DNA of 64,000 nucleotides from Roseivirga echinicomitans (GCF_001592935.1 NZ_LRDB01000007.1:1-64000); one strand, 5' to 3'; shown: positions 24,581 to 33,450, counted from the stretch's first letter. Numbers and translations: made by a program. The notes: a model not told the origin generated them from the sequence alone.

Positions 24581-24762
24581 GGTTAAGTAATCAGTGAGAT
24601 TGCTTCACGTATGCTCTTTCACTTCGATATGCATTTACAGGTTCGCAATGACGGTTCAGTTGGCGTTTGTGGTACAAGTGTATAGGTTTTATGGTGAGCA
24701 ATCGGTCACTGTCATTGCGATGAATTAGCAGCCGCTAGGCAAGAATTCAGAAGCAATCTTAT
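24581..24762. repeat. Dispersed nested inverted repeat, copy A
   Basis: GAGATTGCTTCAC (24596) pairs with GAAGCAATCT near 24752, and CGCAATGAC (24644) pairs with GTCATTGCG (24711), giving a nested palindrome of about 165 bp. The inner 75 bp are nearly identical to copies at 26.05-26.30 kb. The 24475-25059 interval contains this, a partial copy at 24886 and otherwise no ORF. Confidence 0.78.
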
Positions 24763-24885
24763 CTGAAAAGGATATCAAGATGCCGTACCTACGAAGCTTA
24801 ATATTCAACGAAACTTTATTGCTACAAATAGGTCATTCCTAAGGGACTAGTTAACGCTATTTCTCGCGTTTTTCATTACTAGCTC

Positions 24886-24985
24886 TTTGCGAAACTCTGC
24901 GCGCTTTGCGGTTAAGTAATCCGTGAGATTGCTTCAGGTATGCTCTTTCGCTTCGATATACATTTATAGCTTCGCAATGACATTG
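24886..24985. repeat. Dispersed repeat, partial copy (left half only)
   Basis: A segment running from GCGAAACTCTGCGCGCTTTG through GAGATTGCTTCAGG to CGCAATGAC matches the left half of copy A. The right half is missing, so it is a truncated or half element. Confidence 0.7.
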
Positions 24986-25059
24986 TCTAATTTAAAAAGA
25001 AGACATGCCTTAAATTCAAATAATACCCATATCATTGTTTAATATATAAACCATAGCGC

Positions 25060-25617
25060 ATGAAAAAGTTGTTGATTTTAATCTTGTTGCCTATCCAGAT
25101 CATGGCACAAGATCTCCCAGGTTCTGTAAAGTTTTGGAATACATTACAAACGCATTGCGGAAAATCCTATGAAGGTGAAATCACTGCCGGAGGAGTAGAA
25201 GGCGATGGTTTTATGGGAGAGAAACTCGTGATGCATGTGCGTTCTTGCGAAGAAAACAAAATCAGAATTCCATTTTTTGTGGGCGAAGATAAATCTCGTA
25301 CTTGGGTTTTTACGATGACAGAAGATAAGCTCATTCGTTTAAAACACGACCATAGACATGAAGACGGTACCGAAGATGAAGTCACACAATATGGTGGTCT
25401 AAGCTCCAATACAGGTTTGGATAACATTCAGTTTTTCCCTGCAGATCAAGAAACTTCAGACCTAATACCTTATGCCTCTAACAATGTTTGGTGGGTGACA
25501 GTAGATGACAAAAGCTTTACCTACAACCTAAAAAGAATAGGAAGTGATCGCGTATTCTCAGTAAAGTTTGGCCTTACTAAAGAGGTGAGTACTCCAAGTG
25601 CCCCTTGGGGGTATTAA
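25060..25617 (+). CDS. Secreted protein of unknown function
   Basis: The 185-residue protein begins with a signal peptide (MKKLLILILLPIQIMA, cleavage before QDLPG). The mature part has two conserved-looking Cys (THCGKSYEGE near residue 39 and VRSCEENK near 70) and a histidine/acid cluster (RLKHDHRHEDGTEDEV near 100). It ends in beta-type segments. I have an impression of similar short secreted proteins in marine Bacteroidota but cannot name a family. The two Cys could form a disulphide and the His/Asp cluster could bind a metal; both are guesses. It stands alone between repeat blocks. Confidence 0.72.
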   Translation: MKKLLILILLPIQIMAQDLPGSVKFWNTLQTHCGKSYEGEITAGGVEGDGFMGEKLVMHVRSCEENKIRIPFFVGEDKSRTWVFTMTEDKLIRLKHDHRHEDGTEDEVTQYGGLSSNTGLDNIQFFPADQETSDLIPYASNNVWWVTVDDKSFTYNLKRIGSDRVFSVKFGLTKEVSTPSAPWGY

Positions 25618-25687
25618 CGACTTTTATTAAACCGCAATGAACGTTAAGTAACGTAGAGGTGACTTGAGGTGACTTGAGGCGTTCTTT

Positions 25688-25778
25688 GAGGGATACCGAA
25701 ACAAGTTCGGCATGACGCTCCGAATAAGCTTTTTTGGACAGTCATCCTGAACTCGTTTCAGGGCCCGTTTGCTACTAT
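25688..25778. repeat. Double-hairpin dispersed repeat, copy 2
   Basis: Matches 18446-18541: CCGAAAC...GTTCGG hairpin, then CATCCTGAACTCGTTTCAGG. The surrounding interval 25618-26046 has no ORF with protein-like composition. It contains a CCGCAATGAACG-type segment also seen at 24484. Confidence 0.8.
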
Positions 25779-26046
25779 TGAAAACATCAGAACTTTAAAA
25801 CTCGCACGGATGTCCGCCCTTCTTACCTTTGCGAGGCTACGGCAAAGCGAGGTGGGGCAGTAGGTGGGGGACTTGTGCTAAATATTGATTTTAGAAACAC
25901 AGAAGTGATTGACTTAAATCACGTGAAAAGATTCCTACGGAATGACTTATGAAATAACATTAAATACCAGGATTTAGGGAGGGTAGATTAAAGGGTGCCA
26001 AAACAAGTTTAGAGTTAAACTCCTAAGTGTCATTTAACTACTGTGC

Positions 26047-26302
26047 TTTTGCGAAACTCCGTGCCCTTTGCGGTTAAGTAAACTGTGAGATTGCTTCACG
26101 TATGCTCTTTCACTTCGATAAGCATTGGCAGGTTCGCAATGATGGTTCAGTTGGCGTTTGTGGCGCGAATGTTAGGGTTTTGCGGTGAGGCATCGGTCAC
26201 CGTCATTGCGATGAATTAGCAGCCGCTAGGCAAGAATTCAGAAGCAATCTCTTTAATAAGCTATATGTACGCAGCTCAATTCGCAGCGTATACATTTTGT
26301 AA
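26047..26302. repeat. Dispersed nested inverted repeat, copy B (first of a tandem pair)
   Basis: This contains the same nested modules as copy A (GAGATTGCTTCAC, CGCAATGA, GTCATTGCG at 26202, GAAGCAATCTC). It continues through a segment with TATGTACGCAG and ends in an AATCTTTGC stretch. It is followed directly by a second unit with a 256-bp period. Confidence 0.78.
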
Positions 26303-26570
26303 TCTTTGCACAACTCCGCGCCCTTTGCGGTTAATCCATCATTGAGATTGCTTCACGTAAGCCTATTCACTCCAATAAACTGTATAAGGTTCGCAATGAC
26401 GTTGAGTAGGTATTTGTTCTGTTTAGGGTTGAGTTTTGCAGTAAACCATCGGTCACCGTCATTGCGATGAATTAGCAGCCGCTAGGCAAGAATTCAGAAG
26501 CAATCTCTTTAATAAGCTATATGTACGCAGTTCAATTCGCAGTGTATACATTTTGTAATCTTTGCGAAGC
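26303..26570. repeat. Dispersed nested inverted repeat, copy C (second of the tandem pair)
   Basis: The tandem repeat of 26047-26302 is offset by 256 bp (GTCATTGCG at 26458 against 26202). It includes the same TATGTACGCAG and TTTTGTAATCTTTGC segments and ends just before the PadR promoter. Confidence 0.78.
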
Positions 26571-26617
26571 TCCGCGTCCTTTGTGGTTAGAACTATCAGT
26601 CAATTTCATAGTCGCTA

Positions 26618-26660
26618 TTGCAAAATCAATCTATTACTTATAACTTTGTATAACATACAA
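26618..26660 (+). promoter_or_regulatory. Promoter with a PadR-type operator
   Basis: TTG (26618-26620), a 20-bp spacer and TAACTTTG (26641-26648) match the Bacteroidota TTG/TAnnTTTG promoter. The -7 box overlaps the perfect inverted repeat TTGTAT-AAC-ATACAA (26646-26660), the form expected of a PadR operator. This implies that PadR represses its own operon by covering the promoter. The ATG follows 11 bp after the operator. Confidence 0.65.
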
Positions 26661-26670
26661 TGTATAACTA

Positions 26671-27000
26671 ATGAAAAACAAGGGGCTTGGTGAGTTCGAA
26701 GAGTTGGTGCTTTTGGCAGTCTGTATTTTAAAAGGGGAGGCTTATGGCATTAATGTAAAACAGGAAGTAGAAAAGCATAGCGGTCGCTCCATACTTTTAG
26801 GCGCGGTACACATTACTCTCTACCGTTTGCAAGATAAAGGTTTGCTCAAATCTGAAATGGGCGGCAACACCGAAAAACGAGGCGATAGACGCAAACGCCT
26901 ATTTGAAGTCACTCCTTCGGGCATGCGCCAATTAGAAGCCGCTCAAGATGTTCGCCAAAAAATGTGGCAATTGATTCCGCAACTTAATGCAGGTCACTAA
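26671..27000 (+). CDS. PadR family transcriptional regulator
   Basis: The 109-residue winged-helix protein begins GLGEFEELVLLAVCILKGEA, with AVHITLYRLQDKGLL as the recognition region and a wing segment (GDRRKRLFEVTPSG). It ends in a short dimerisation helix. PadR proteins repress adjacent transporter or stress genes and respond to small ligands. It overlaps the following permease by one base (TAATG), so the two form an operon that it likely autoregulates through the inverted repeat at 26646-26660. A paralogous pair lies at 35371-38312. Confidence 0.9.
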   Translation: MKNKGLGEFEELVLLAVCILKGEAYGINVKQEVEKHSGRSILLGAVHITLYRLQDKGLLKSEMGGNTEKRGDRRKRLFEVTPSGMRQLEAAQDVRQKMWQLIPQLNAGH

Positions 27001-29732
27001 TGCCTAAGAAGAAATTCAATACGCCTAAACTCGCCAATTGGTTGGCGGCTAAGTGCATCAATAAAATGTACTTGGAAGAGTTTTTAGGGGACTTACAAGA
27101 AATTTACGAAGACAGAATGCTGGTCAAAGGCAAGCGGTATGCGCGGTTCATGTATTGGATCGATGCCCTCCATTTGCTTATAGGATTCTCTTCTTTTTCA
27201 CTTTTCAAAACTCAAAGTAATAACACCATGATGATCAAAAACATGTTCAAAATTGCCTGGCGGAATGCCATCAGGCAAAAGCAATTTACCGTGCTCAATC
27301 TGCTCGGTTTAATGATTGGAATTAGCATTTCGCTTACGATTGGTCTTTTCATTCACCATGAAACTACCTACGATACGTTTCTACCCGAGGTAGATCGGGT
27401 GTACCGTGTTAACCAGCCCAACATATGGTCTGATTGGACCACCCAAATGTCGAACACTGGGCCAAATGTGGCCGTGGCTTTGCGAGAAGAAGTACCAGAA
27501 TTCGAGGAAGTCACACGAATGATGTTCCTAGGCTCACAAATCACCAATTATAAAGCCGAGGCTAAAAAGGACAAGTCCTTTGAAGAAAGCGCCTTTTTCG
27601 CTGTGGAAAACAACTTTTTCGAAGTTTTTCCTTTTGAGTTTTCTGAAGGAAACCCAAAAACAGCCATTGAAGCACCCAATAGTATGGTAATAACTCAAAG
27701 CACTGCCGAGCGCTATTTTGGTTATGAAAGCGCCATAGGAAAAACGCTTGAAGTAAAACAATGGGATAATACCTGGCAAAGCTTTGTGGTGACGGGTGTT
27801 TTGGTGGATGTACCAAGTAAATCTCACCTACAGTTTGATGTTTTAGTGTCGCTGAACAGCTACCAGGCCCAAATGGACCGTGACGGTTGGAAATGGATCT
27901 GGACGGCTTTTGCTACTTATGCAAAGGTGAATGGCGGTAATAATATGGCTGCCTTGAGCGATAAGATTCAGGCCATTCCCCCTAAATATGCCCCTGCAAC
28001 CACGGAACGAATTTTCAACCAGAGTTTTGAAGAGTTCACGGCTGGTAATCCTTGGAAATTGACCTTACAGCCTGTGAAAGAGATTTATTTGTCGGAAGAA
28101 CCTCCTTATAATGCTTTTGGCCCAGTGGGTAATCCGCAGTTTGTCAAGGTGTTTATGGCCATTGGGATTCTGGTCTTGGTGCTTTCCTGCATCAACTTTA
28201 TGAACCTTTCTACAGCCCGTTCTTCCAATCGCGCCAAGGAGGTGGGCATCAGAAAAGTGCTAGGTTCCGAAAGAGGTACTTTGATTAAGCAATTCATCTT
28301 TGAGTCTACCTTGTTTGTGGCGGTAAGCACAGTGGCGGCACTCTTTATTGTCAATTCATCTTTGGGCTGGTTCAATGCCATTTCGGGGAAAGAGTTATTA
28401 CTTACGCCTTATTTAAGCCAACCAACTTTTATTGCGGTGCTACTGGTTTTCGTTTTACTCTTGGGTTTTATCTCAGGAAGTTACCCAGCTTTCTACCTGT
28501 CTTCCTTCAAACCGATTCAGGTATTGAAAGGTAAAATGAGTGCAGGCTTTAAAGGGAAAGGCATACGAAATGGTTTGGTGGTTTTTCAATTCACCATTTC
28601 CATGACGCTGATTATTTGCACCTTCTTTGTTCAGAAACAGCTGAACTATACTTCCAATTTAGATTTGGGTTTTGCCAAAGAGAATGTTTTACAAATCGGC
28701 AATATTGAGCAAATGGGCTTCGATACCGAACGCCTAAAGACTGAGTTGGCCACTATGCCAGCCTTTACCAAAGTAGGAAAATCCTTTGGTGTACCGCCTT
28801 ATGTTGACTCGGGTGATCGGTATAGATCTACGGAGCCAGAGGCGCCTGTGGTGGCTTTGAGCAACTTACGTGTAGAAGCGGATTACCTGGATGTATTGGG
28901 ATTAGAGTTTTTGGCAGGTCGTAACTTCGATCAAGCACTGACTACCGATCAATACAAAGTGATTCTAAATGAAGAAGCTGTGAAGGTATTGGGTTGGGGA
29001 GGAGATGATCCGACTAGTGCCGTAGGTCAATTTGTGGCTTTGGCATCGGGCAGCGAGGATAAATTCGAAGTCATTGGCGTGGTGAAGGATTTTAATTTTA
29101 CGAGTGTACGCGAAGCAATTGCTCCCCTGATTTTCATTAATGTTGATAACGACAAGGTGTGGGATTATGGCGCTGGCCTTTCTTTCTATTCCATGCGTTT
29201 GAACCCTCAAGTTGTAGCTAATTCAGAAGATTTACAGGCTGTACTAGATCGAGTCGAAGCAAGTATTAAGGCAGTGGATGCTACCATTCCTTTCGAATAC
29301 AGTTTCCTGGATGATGACTTTAAAAATACATTTCAAGAAGAAAGCCGAATGAGTTTAGTACTCAATATTTTCACTGTAATGGCCTTAATCATTGCCTGTT
29401 TGGGCCTATTCGGTTTAGCAGCTTTCTCTGCCGAACAAAGACTGAAGGAACTGGGCATCCGCAAAGTTTTGGGAGCCAGAGTTTCGGAACTGGTGCTGCT
29501 GTTCTCTTCTGAGTTCACCAAACTATTTTTGATTGCCATGGTACTGGCATCACCCATTGCTTACTTCTTAGTTGATCAGTGGTTGAGTGATTTTGCTAAC
29601 CGTACACCTATCCATATTTGGGTGTTTGCGGTGTCTACATTAGGCACCTTGGCCATTGCCATTGCAACGATTAGTTATCAGTCGCTTAGGGCTGCCCATA
29701 AAAATCCAGTAGACACATTAAGGAGCGAGTAA
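27000..29732 (+). CDS. FtsX/MacB-type ABC transporter permease with N-terminal prefix domain
   Basis: The 910-residue membrane protein has a roughly 75-residue helical prefix (LEEFLGDLQEIYEDRMLVKG), known as a permease prefix domain in PadR-linked transporters. It is followed by two copies of the MacB periplasmic core plus FtsX architecture. TM1 is near residues 100-118, three TMs lie near 378-500 (first repeat) and three near 780-900 with GLFGLAAFSAEQRLKELGIR. No ATPase gene is adjacent, so an ATP-binding partner must be encoded elsewhere. Family members export lipoproteins, peptides or drugs, or sense envelope stress. Translation is coupled to padR. Confidence 0.87.
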   Translation: MPKKKFNTPKLANWLAAKCINKMYLEEFLGDLQEIYEDRMLVKGKRYARFMYWIDALHLLIGFSSFSLFKTQSNNTMMIKNMFKIAWRNAIRQKQFTVLNLLGLMIGISISLTIGLFIHHETTYDTFLPEVDRVYRVNQPNIWSDWTTQMSNTGPNVAVALREEVPEFEEVTRMMFLGSQITNYKAEAKKDKSFEESAFFAVENNFFEVFPFEFSEGNPKTAIEAPNSMVITQSTAERYFGYESAIGKTLEVKQWDNTWQSFVVTGVLVDVPSKSHLQFDVLVSLNSYQAQMDRDGWKWIWTAFATYAKVNGGNNMAALSDKIQAIPPKYAPATTERIFNQSFEEFTAGNPWKLTLQPVKEIYLSEEPPYNAFGPVGNPQFVKVFMAIGILVLVLSCINFMNLSTARSSNRAKEVGIRKVLGSERGTLIKQFIFESTLFVAVSTVAALFIVNSSLGWFNAISGKELLLTPYLSQPTFIAVLLVFVLLLGFISGSYPAFYLSSFKPIQVLKGKMSAGFKGKGIRNGLVVFQFTISMTLIICTFFVQKQLNYTSNLDLGFAKENVLQIGNIEQMGFDTERLKTELATMPAFTKVGKSFGVPPYVDSGDRYRSTEPEAPVVALSNLRVEADYLDVLGLEFLAGRNFDQALTTDQYKVILNEEAVKVLGWGGDDPTSAVGQFVALASGSEDKFEVIGVVKDFNFTSVREAIAPLIFINVDNDKVWDYGAGLSFYSMRLNPQVVANSEDLQAVLDRVEASIKAVDATIPFEYSFLDDDFKNTFQEESRMSLVLNIFTVMALIIACLGLFGLAAFSAEQRLKELGIRKVLGARVSELVLLFSSEFTKLFLIAMVLASPIAYFLVDQWLSDFANRTPIHIWVFAVSTLGTLAIAIATISYQSLRAAHKNPVDTLRSE

Positions 29733-29849
29733 CATTGGTTTTCATCTCAGATTTTAGGAATAACTAAGGTCTGAGATATTAATTTTGTATTTACGCTTGG
29801 TTTTTTTTGCGGGAAAGAGTTGATCTAAAATGTGGTGAGTTCAAGGTCT

Positions 29850-30338
29850 CTATTCAAAGAGCTCATCGGTTACATAAAAATAGAACTTACGTGTACGTGC
29901 TCTTCTATTGTCATCCCATGGCCTCGTTTTGTTCCAAGCCTTGTAGGCAGTTAAATCAATATTGGCTTTCAAAATATTTCCATCCACTATTTTGTAGATA
30001 TTCAAATAGTGAATCTTTGAGTTGAGTTCATCGCTGGTCATTGCTATTTGACTACCCAAAGAAACGTGGTCTAGAATCTTATGGTCAGGCCCACCATACC
30101 AATCATTATTATGTTTTCCTAGTGAAACGGAATCGCTTTTTATGGAACTCAAGATCTTTAATTGATTACTATTGCTGTCTTCAAATACTTGGTTTTCAGT
30201 AGAGTAAGAGATGTATATAGTGTCGGAAGTTTCATTCTCGATGTATGCACTCTGATCGGTGTACTCTATATCAGGAGATGTGTCCGTGCATGCACTGAAA
30301 ACGAGAAGTACAAAAATCAAAGAAGTTAGCTTTTTCAT
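29850..30338 (-). CDS. Predicted lipoprotein of unknown function
   Basis: The 162-residue protein has the lipoprotein signal MKKLTSLIFVLLVFSAC (Cys17). The mature sequence is polar, with beta-type segments (DTIYISYSTEN, SSIKSDSVSLG). It ends with aromatic and basic residues (RARTRKFYFYVTDELFE). No family is recognised. It is convergent with the permease operon and has no operon partner. Codon use and composition look like the neighbouring core genes. Confidence 0.65.
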   Translation of the reverse strand: MKKLTSLIFVLLVFSACTDTSPDIEYTDQSAYIENETSDTIYISYSTENQVFEDSNSNQLKILSSIKSDSVSLGKHNNDWYGGPDHKILDHVSLGSQIAMTSDELNSKIHYLNIYKIVDGNILKANIDLTAYKAWNKTRPWDDNRRARTRKFYFYVTDELFE

Positions 30339-30665
30339 GGAGTGTGTTTTTATTGGGTATAAATGTAATTATTACCTTTCTATTTATGTAGGGTTGATAA
30401 GATTTAATTTTGTATTTCTTGTCAATATCTTGTTGGTCACAAATCGGTTTGGCATTGCTCTTAAATCTAAAGTGGGAGATGTGGATTAAGGCTCGATTGA
30501 GAGATTGATGAATTCAATATATCATCTTGATTACAGTAGATTTCCCTTTTGAATGTCACTTTTATTTTCATTCTAGAGGTCTTATCTTGTAGCGTGAGCA
30601 AGCCTATTTTTTGACTGACATTAGGTCTGCCCAATAATTGTGGGAAGATATTTTTTAAATGATTT
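30339..30665. other. AT-rich intergenic region between divergent genes
   Basis: This 327-bp gap contains no ORF with protein-like composition. It must hold the promoters of the divergent lipoprotein and DUF2306 genes. TAATTTTG (30405-30412, plus strand) is one TAnnTTTG match but is 250 bp from the next ATG. I see no hairpin or repeat shared with other parts of the window. Confidence 0.4.
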
Positions 30666-31280
30666 ATGATGAAAAAGTTTGGCTGGTTTATTATAGTCTT
30701 TTTTGCCATAGGTGTTGGCTTGTACCCTTTGGGCTACATATTCACAGAAAATCTAGAGCAATTCGGTCTGCTTTCCCAAAAGTCAGAAGCTGTTAAATCC
30801 GGTCAATTATGGAGGGTGTTGTTCAATATCCACATTTATCTTGGGGGATTTTCTTTGTTGATAGGCTGGTCTCAATTCATGAAGAAATTCAGAAATAAGT
30901 ACCTCAATTTTCATAGAAATCTGGGTAAAGTATATGTGATCGCTGTATTGATAAGTGGTTTAACAGGGCTTTATATCGCTTTCTATGCTGAAGGGGGATG
31001 GGTTTCGAAACTGGGCTTTCTCGGCTTGGCTTGTGCTTGGTTGTACACTACTGTTCAGGGGTATAGGACGATACGAAAAGGGGAGGTTTCCCTTCATGAG
31101 AAATGGATGATCAGGAGCTATGCAGTTACTTTTGCGGCAGTTACGCTTCGCATTTGGTTGCCAATGTTTCAAGTAGGTTTTGGAATGGACTTTATCTCCG
31201 CTTATGTGATCATCGCTTGGCTTTGCTGGGTACCTAATTTGCTTTGGGCTGAATGGAGAATACGAAGACTAAAGCTGTAA
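30666..31280 (+). CDS. DUF2306 domain-containing membrane protein
   Basis: The 204-residue protein has about six hydrophobic segments. The DUF2306 features are visible: NIHIYLGGFSLLIGWSQF, the HRNLGKVYVIAVLISGLTG helix and HEKWMIRSYAVTFAAVTLRI, each with a conserved-looking His. The pattern suggests a cytochrome-b561-like four-helix core that might bind haem, but this is inference. The function is unknown. The start is one of two adjacent ATGs (30666, 30669). Its 3' end overlaps the convergent 6-phosphogluconolactonase gene by 12 bp. Confidence 0.82.
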   Translation: MMKKFGWFIIVFFAIGVGLYPLGYIFTENLEQFGLLSQKSEAVKSGQLWRVLFNIHIYLGGFSLLIGWSQFMKKFRNKYLNFHRNLGKVYVIAVLISGLTGLYIAFYAEGGWVSKLGFLGLACAWLYTTVQGYRTIRKGEVSLHEKWMIRSYAVTFAAVTLRIWLPMFQVGFGMDFISAYVIIAWLCWVPNLLWAEWRIRRLKL

Positions 31281-31985
31281 TTTTCCAGCGGCTGCTTTAT
31301 CTAAAAACCGAATTAGTTCACCATGCGTTGGCTTGATGTAGGAGGCCGGGTAAAGTTCACAATGGCCAGTGATATTTATAATCTCATTTACTTTTTCAGC
31401 TTTGGCTTCACCTACCACCAAAAAGCAAACTTCCTTGGCATTGTTAATTACGGAACCCGTGAGCGTAATTCTTTTCTGACCAGAGGTTGGATGTTCCGCT
31501 ACAGAACAAATTTGCTTTGAAGTAAGCAACTCCATTTGATGAGGAAAAATTGAAGCGGTGTGACCATCTTCACCCAAACCAAGCATTATCAAATCGAATT
31601 GTGGAAGGCCGTTGATTGAAGGCAAGTTTTCTGTGATCAATCGGCTGTAACGTATGGCTTCTTTATCTGGGTTGTTTTCACCTAAAACACGATGAATATT
31701 TTCTTCAGGAATCTCTAAATGTTGAAAAAGGTATTCATGTGTCATGCCGTAGGTACTCTCCCCAGAGGTAGGAGGCACACAGCGTTCATCTCCCCAATAG
31801 AAATGAAGTTTAGACCAGTCAATTTTGTCTGAATATTTCTGAACAAGAATCTCGAATAATAGCTTAGGTGTTGACCCTCCAGAAAGCCCAATATTCAAGC
31901 GATTGACATCGTGCTGTTTTTTACACAGGTGATCGGCAAAGGCTTTTGCGGTAGTTTCAGGGTTTTTGAAGATGCTTATTTCCAT
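31269..31985 (-). CDS. pgl: 6-phosphogluconolactonase
   Basis: The 238-residue DevB-type enzyme hydrolyses 6-phosphogluconolactone to 6-phosphogluconate in the oxidative pentose phosphate pathway. Motifs seen: NIGLSGGSTPKLLFE (phosphate binding, near residue 32), FYWGDERCVPP (near 63) and LIMLGLGEDGHTASIFP (near 130). It is cytoplasmic. It lies 12 bp downstream of the MscS gene, in a minus-strand run that starts with gluconokinase, so two genes of the run make 6-phosphogluconate. Glucose-6-phosphate and 6-phosphogluconate dehydrogenase genes are not in the window. Confidence 0.92.
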   Translation of the reverse strand: MEISIFKNPETTAKAFADHLCKKQHDVNRLNIGLSGGSTPKLLFEILVQKYSDKIDWSKLHFYWGDERCVPPTSGESTYGMTHEYLFQHLEIPEENIHRVLGENNPDKEAIRYSRLITENLPSINGLPQFDLIMLGLGEDGHTASIFPHQMELLTSKQICSVAEHPTSGQKRITLTGSVINNAKEVCFLVVGEAKAEKVNEIINITGHCELYPASYIKPTHGELIRFLDKAAAGKLQL

Positions 31986-31997
31986 TGAATCAAAATC

Positions 31998-32879
31998 TTA
32001 ATTTTTATTCATATTGGTGACTTCTATTGCAGCTGAAGCTATTTTTAATTTGCCATTGCTAGCCTTAATGGCTTCCAAAATCTTAATGTAGAGCATGTCT
32101 TTTGTTGTTCTACGCATTTTATAGTTTACAATGTATCGTAGGGTAAAGGTCATCCAACTTTCATCAAACGACATACTTACCATGGGGGTGATTTGTGCAT
32201 TTTCTACGTAGAGACTTTGGGTCATTTTATTCCAAGCGTTTTGAGAATTTTTAGTAAAATCACCCAAAGATTCCTCCATAATGGTGAGAAAAGTATCTTT
32301 AGCGTATTTATAATCCGATTCGGTTTTAAGAGGGATTCTCATTTCATCCCATAAAAAGGGAAAGTCAGCGGAATAGTTAAAAACAGGCTCTTTAAATACA
32401 AAGCTGTTCGAAATTCTTACGATTCTACCATTGTAAAGATCGCCATTTACCCATTGCCCTACTTCCATTAGGGTGGTGCGTAAAACGCCAATGTCCATTA
32501 CATCACCTTTAATTCCACCCAACTGAACACGGTCGCCAGTTTTATAGAAATTGCCAAATACGATGGCCAGCCAACCCGCTACGCTGGTGATTACTTCTTG
32601 CAAGGCAAAAGCAATACCCGCACCCGCCACACCTAGGGCAACACCAAAACCGCCTAAACTATCGCTGTACACTGTGATAATAAGAATAACAGTCAGGAAA
32701 TAGCCTATGAAACTCGTTAGTTTTTTAGTTCTGTGTCGATTATCGGCTGCTTTGATTTTTCCTATGAACTTGTTTTGGATAAACTTGATAAGGATCCAAA
32801 TGACCGTAATGCCTAAAAAAATGAGCACCAAATTACTAATGGTGGGGTTATTCATGATTTCTTTAATACTCTCTTCCAT
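31998..32879 (-). CDS. MscS family mechanosensitive ion channel
   Basis: The 293-residue protein has three N-terminal membrane segments (about 15-32, 50-68 and 73-95). The pore-lining helix GVALGVAGAGIAFALQEVIT is followed by the beta domain (GDRVQLGGIKGDVMDIG, then RIVRISNSFVFKEPVFNYS) and an alpha/beta cytoplasmic domain. MscS channels open under membrane tension to release osmolytes. It sits between gluconokinase and 6-phosphogluconolactonase on the same strand with short gaps (85 and 12 bp), suggesting one transcript and perhaps an osmotic link to sugar-acid metabolism. Confidence 0.9.
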   Translation of the reverse strand: MEESIKEIMNNPTISNLVLIFLGITVIWILIKFIQNKFIGKIKAADNRHRTKKLTSFIGYFLTVILIITVYSDSLGGFGVALGVAGAGIAFALQEVITSVAGWLAIVFGNFYKTGDRVQLGGIKGDVMDIGVLRTTLMEVGQWVNGDLYNGRIVRISNSFVFKEPVFNYSADFPFLWDEMRIPLKTESDYKYAKDTFLTIMEESLGDFTKNSQNAWNKMTQSLYVENAQITPMVSMSFDESWMTFTLRYIVNYKMRRTTKDMLYIKILEAIKASNGKLKIASAAIEVTNMNKN

Positions 32880-32964
32880 AAGGACTCATTTGTGCTTTGT
32901 GAAAATACCTAAAGTCTGCGAATAATGATGGTTTTGACTAAAATCCTTTAACCATAAATTCATA

Positions 32965-33450
32965 TCATCTACTCTTTAGCCGACCTTCAATTTCTTCTAA
33001 GATCTTATCTACACTGTTTTCAGTATTTACAATTATTGCATCTTTTGGTTCTTCCAAAATAGCCAACTGTGATTGAACTAGGAGTTGCTGTAATGTTTGA
33101 GGTTTTCTATCTGCCAAATGTCTTAAGGCCTCTTCTTCTGAAGTCTTTAAGTAGACCAAGTCAATGGTTAAGCGCTGAGATAAGTAATCGCGATACGATT
33201 GTTTTAAAGCTGAGCAAGACAAAATAAATTCAGACCTGTGAGCATTAAGTATATGTTCTACTATTGAAGCTAACCAAGTCCAATGGTCGTCATCATTCAA
33301 TGAAATTCCACTGCTTATTTTTCTGATATTCCCCTTGGGTTGAAAGTCATCAGCATCGAGAAATGGGATATGTAAAGATTTGGAAATGGCTTCTCCAACA
33401 ATGGTTTTTCCTGCCCCTGAAATACCCATGATCACGATTAATCTCTTCAT
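32965..33450 (-). CDS. gntK: Gluconokinase, GntK family
   Basis: The 161-residue P-loop kinase phosphorylates gluconate to 6-phosphogluconate. Walker A is GISGAGKT at residues 9-16. FLDADDFQPKGNIRKISSGI follows, then LSCSALKQSYRDYL and VYLKTSEEEALRHLADRK; these match bacterial GntK. It is cytoplasmic. It heads a minus-strand run gntK-mscS-pgl. No gluconate permease is adjacent. Confidence 0.9.
   Translation of the reverse strand: MKRLIVIMGISGAGKTIVGEAISKSLHIPFLDADDFQPKGNIRKISSGISLNDDDHWTWLASIVEHILNAHRSEFILSCSALKQSYRDYLSQRLTIDLVYLKTSEEEALRHLADRKPQTLQQLLVQSQLAILEEPKDAIIVNTENSVDKILEEIEGRLKSR

Noticed and set aside
24475-26660. Repeat-rich block considered as rRNA/tRNA or a group II intron
   Set aside because: No tRNA cloverleaf, rRNA motif or reverse-transcriptase frame could be found; it is built from short inverted modules.
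26671-29732. Complete ABC exporter operon
   Set aside because: Only a PadR regulator and a permease are present; no ATP-binding subunit is adjacent to either copy.
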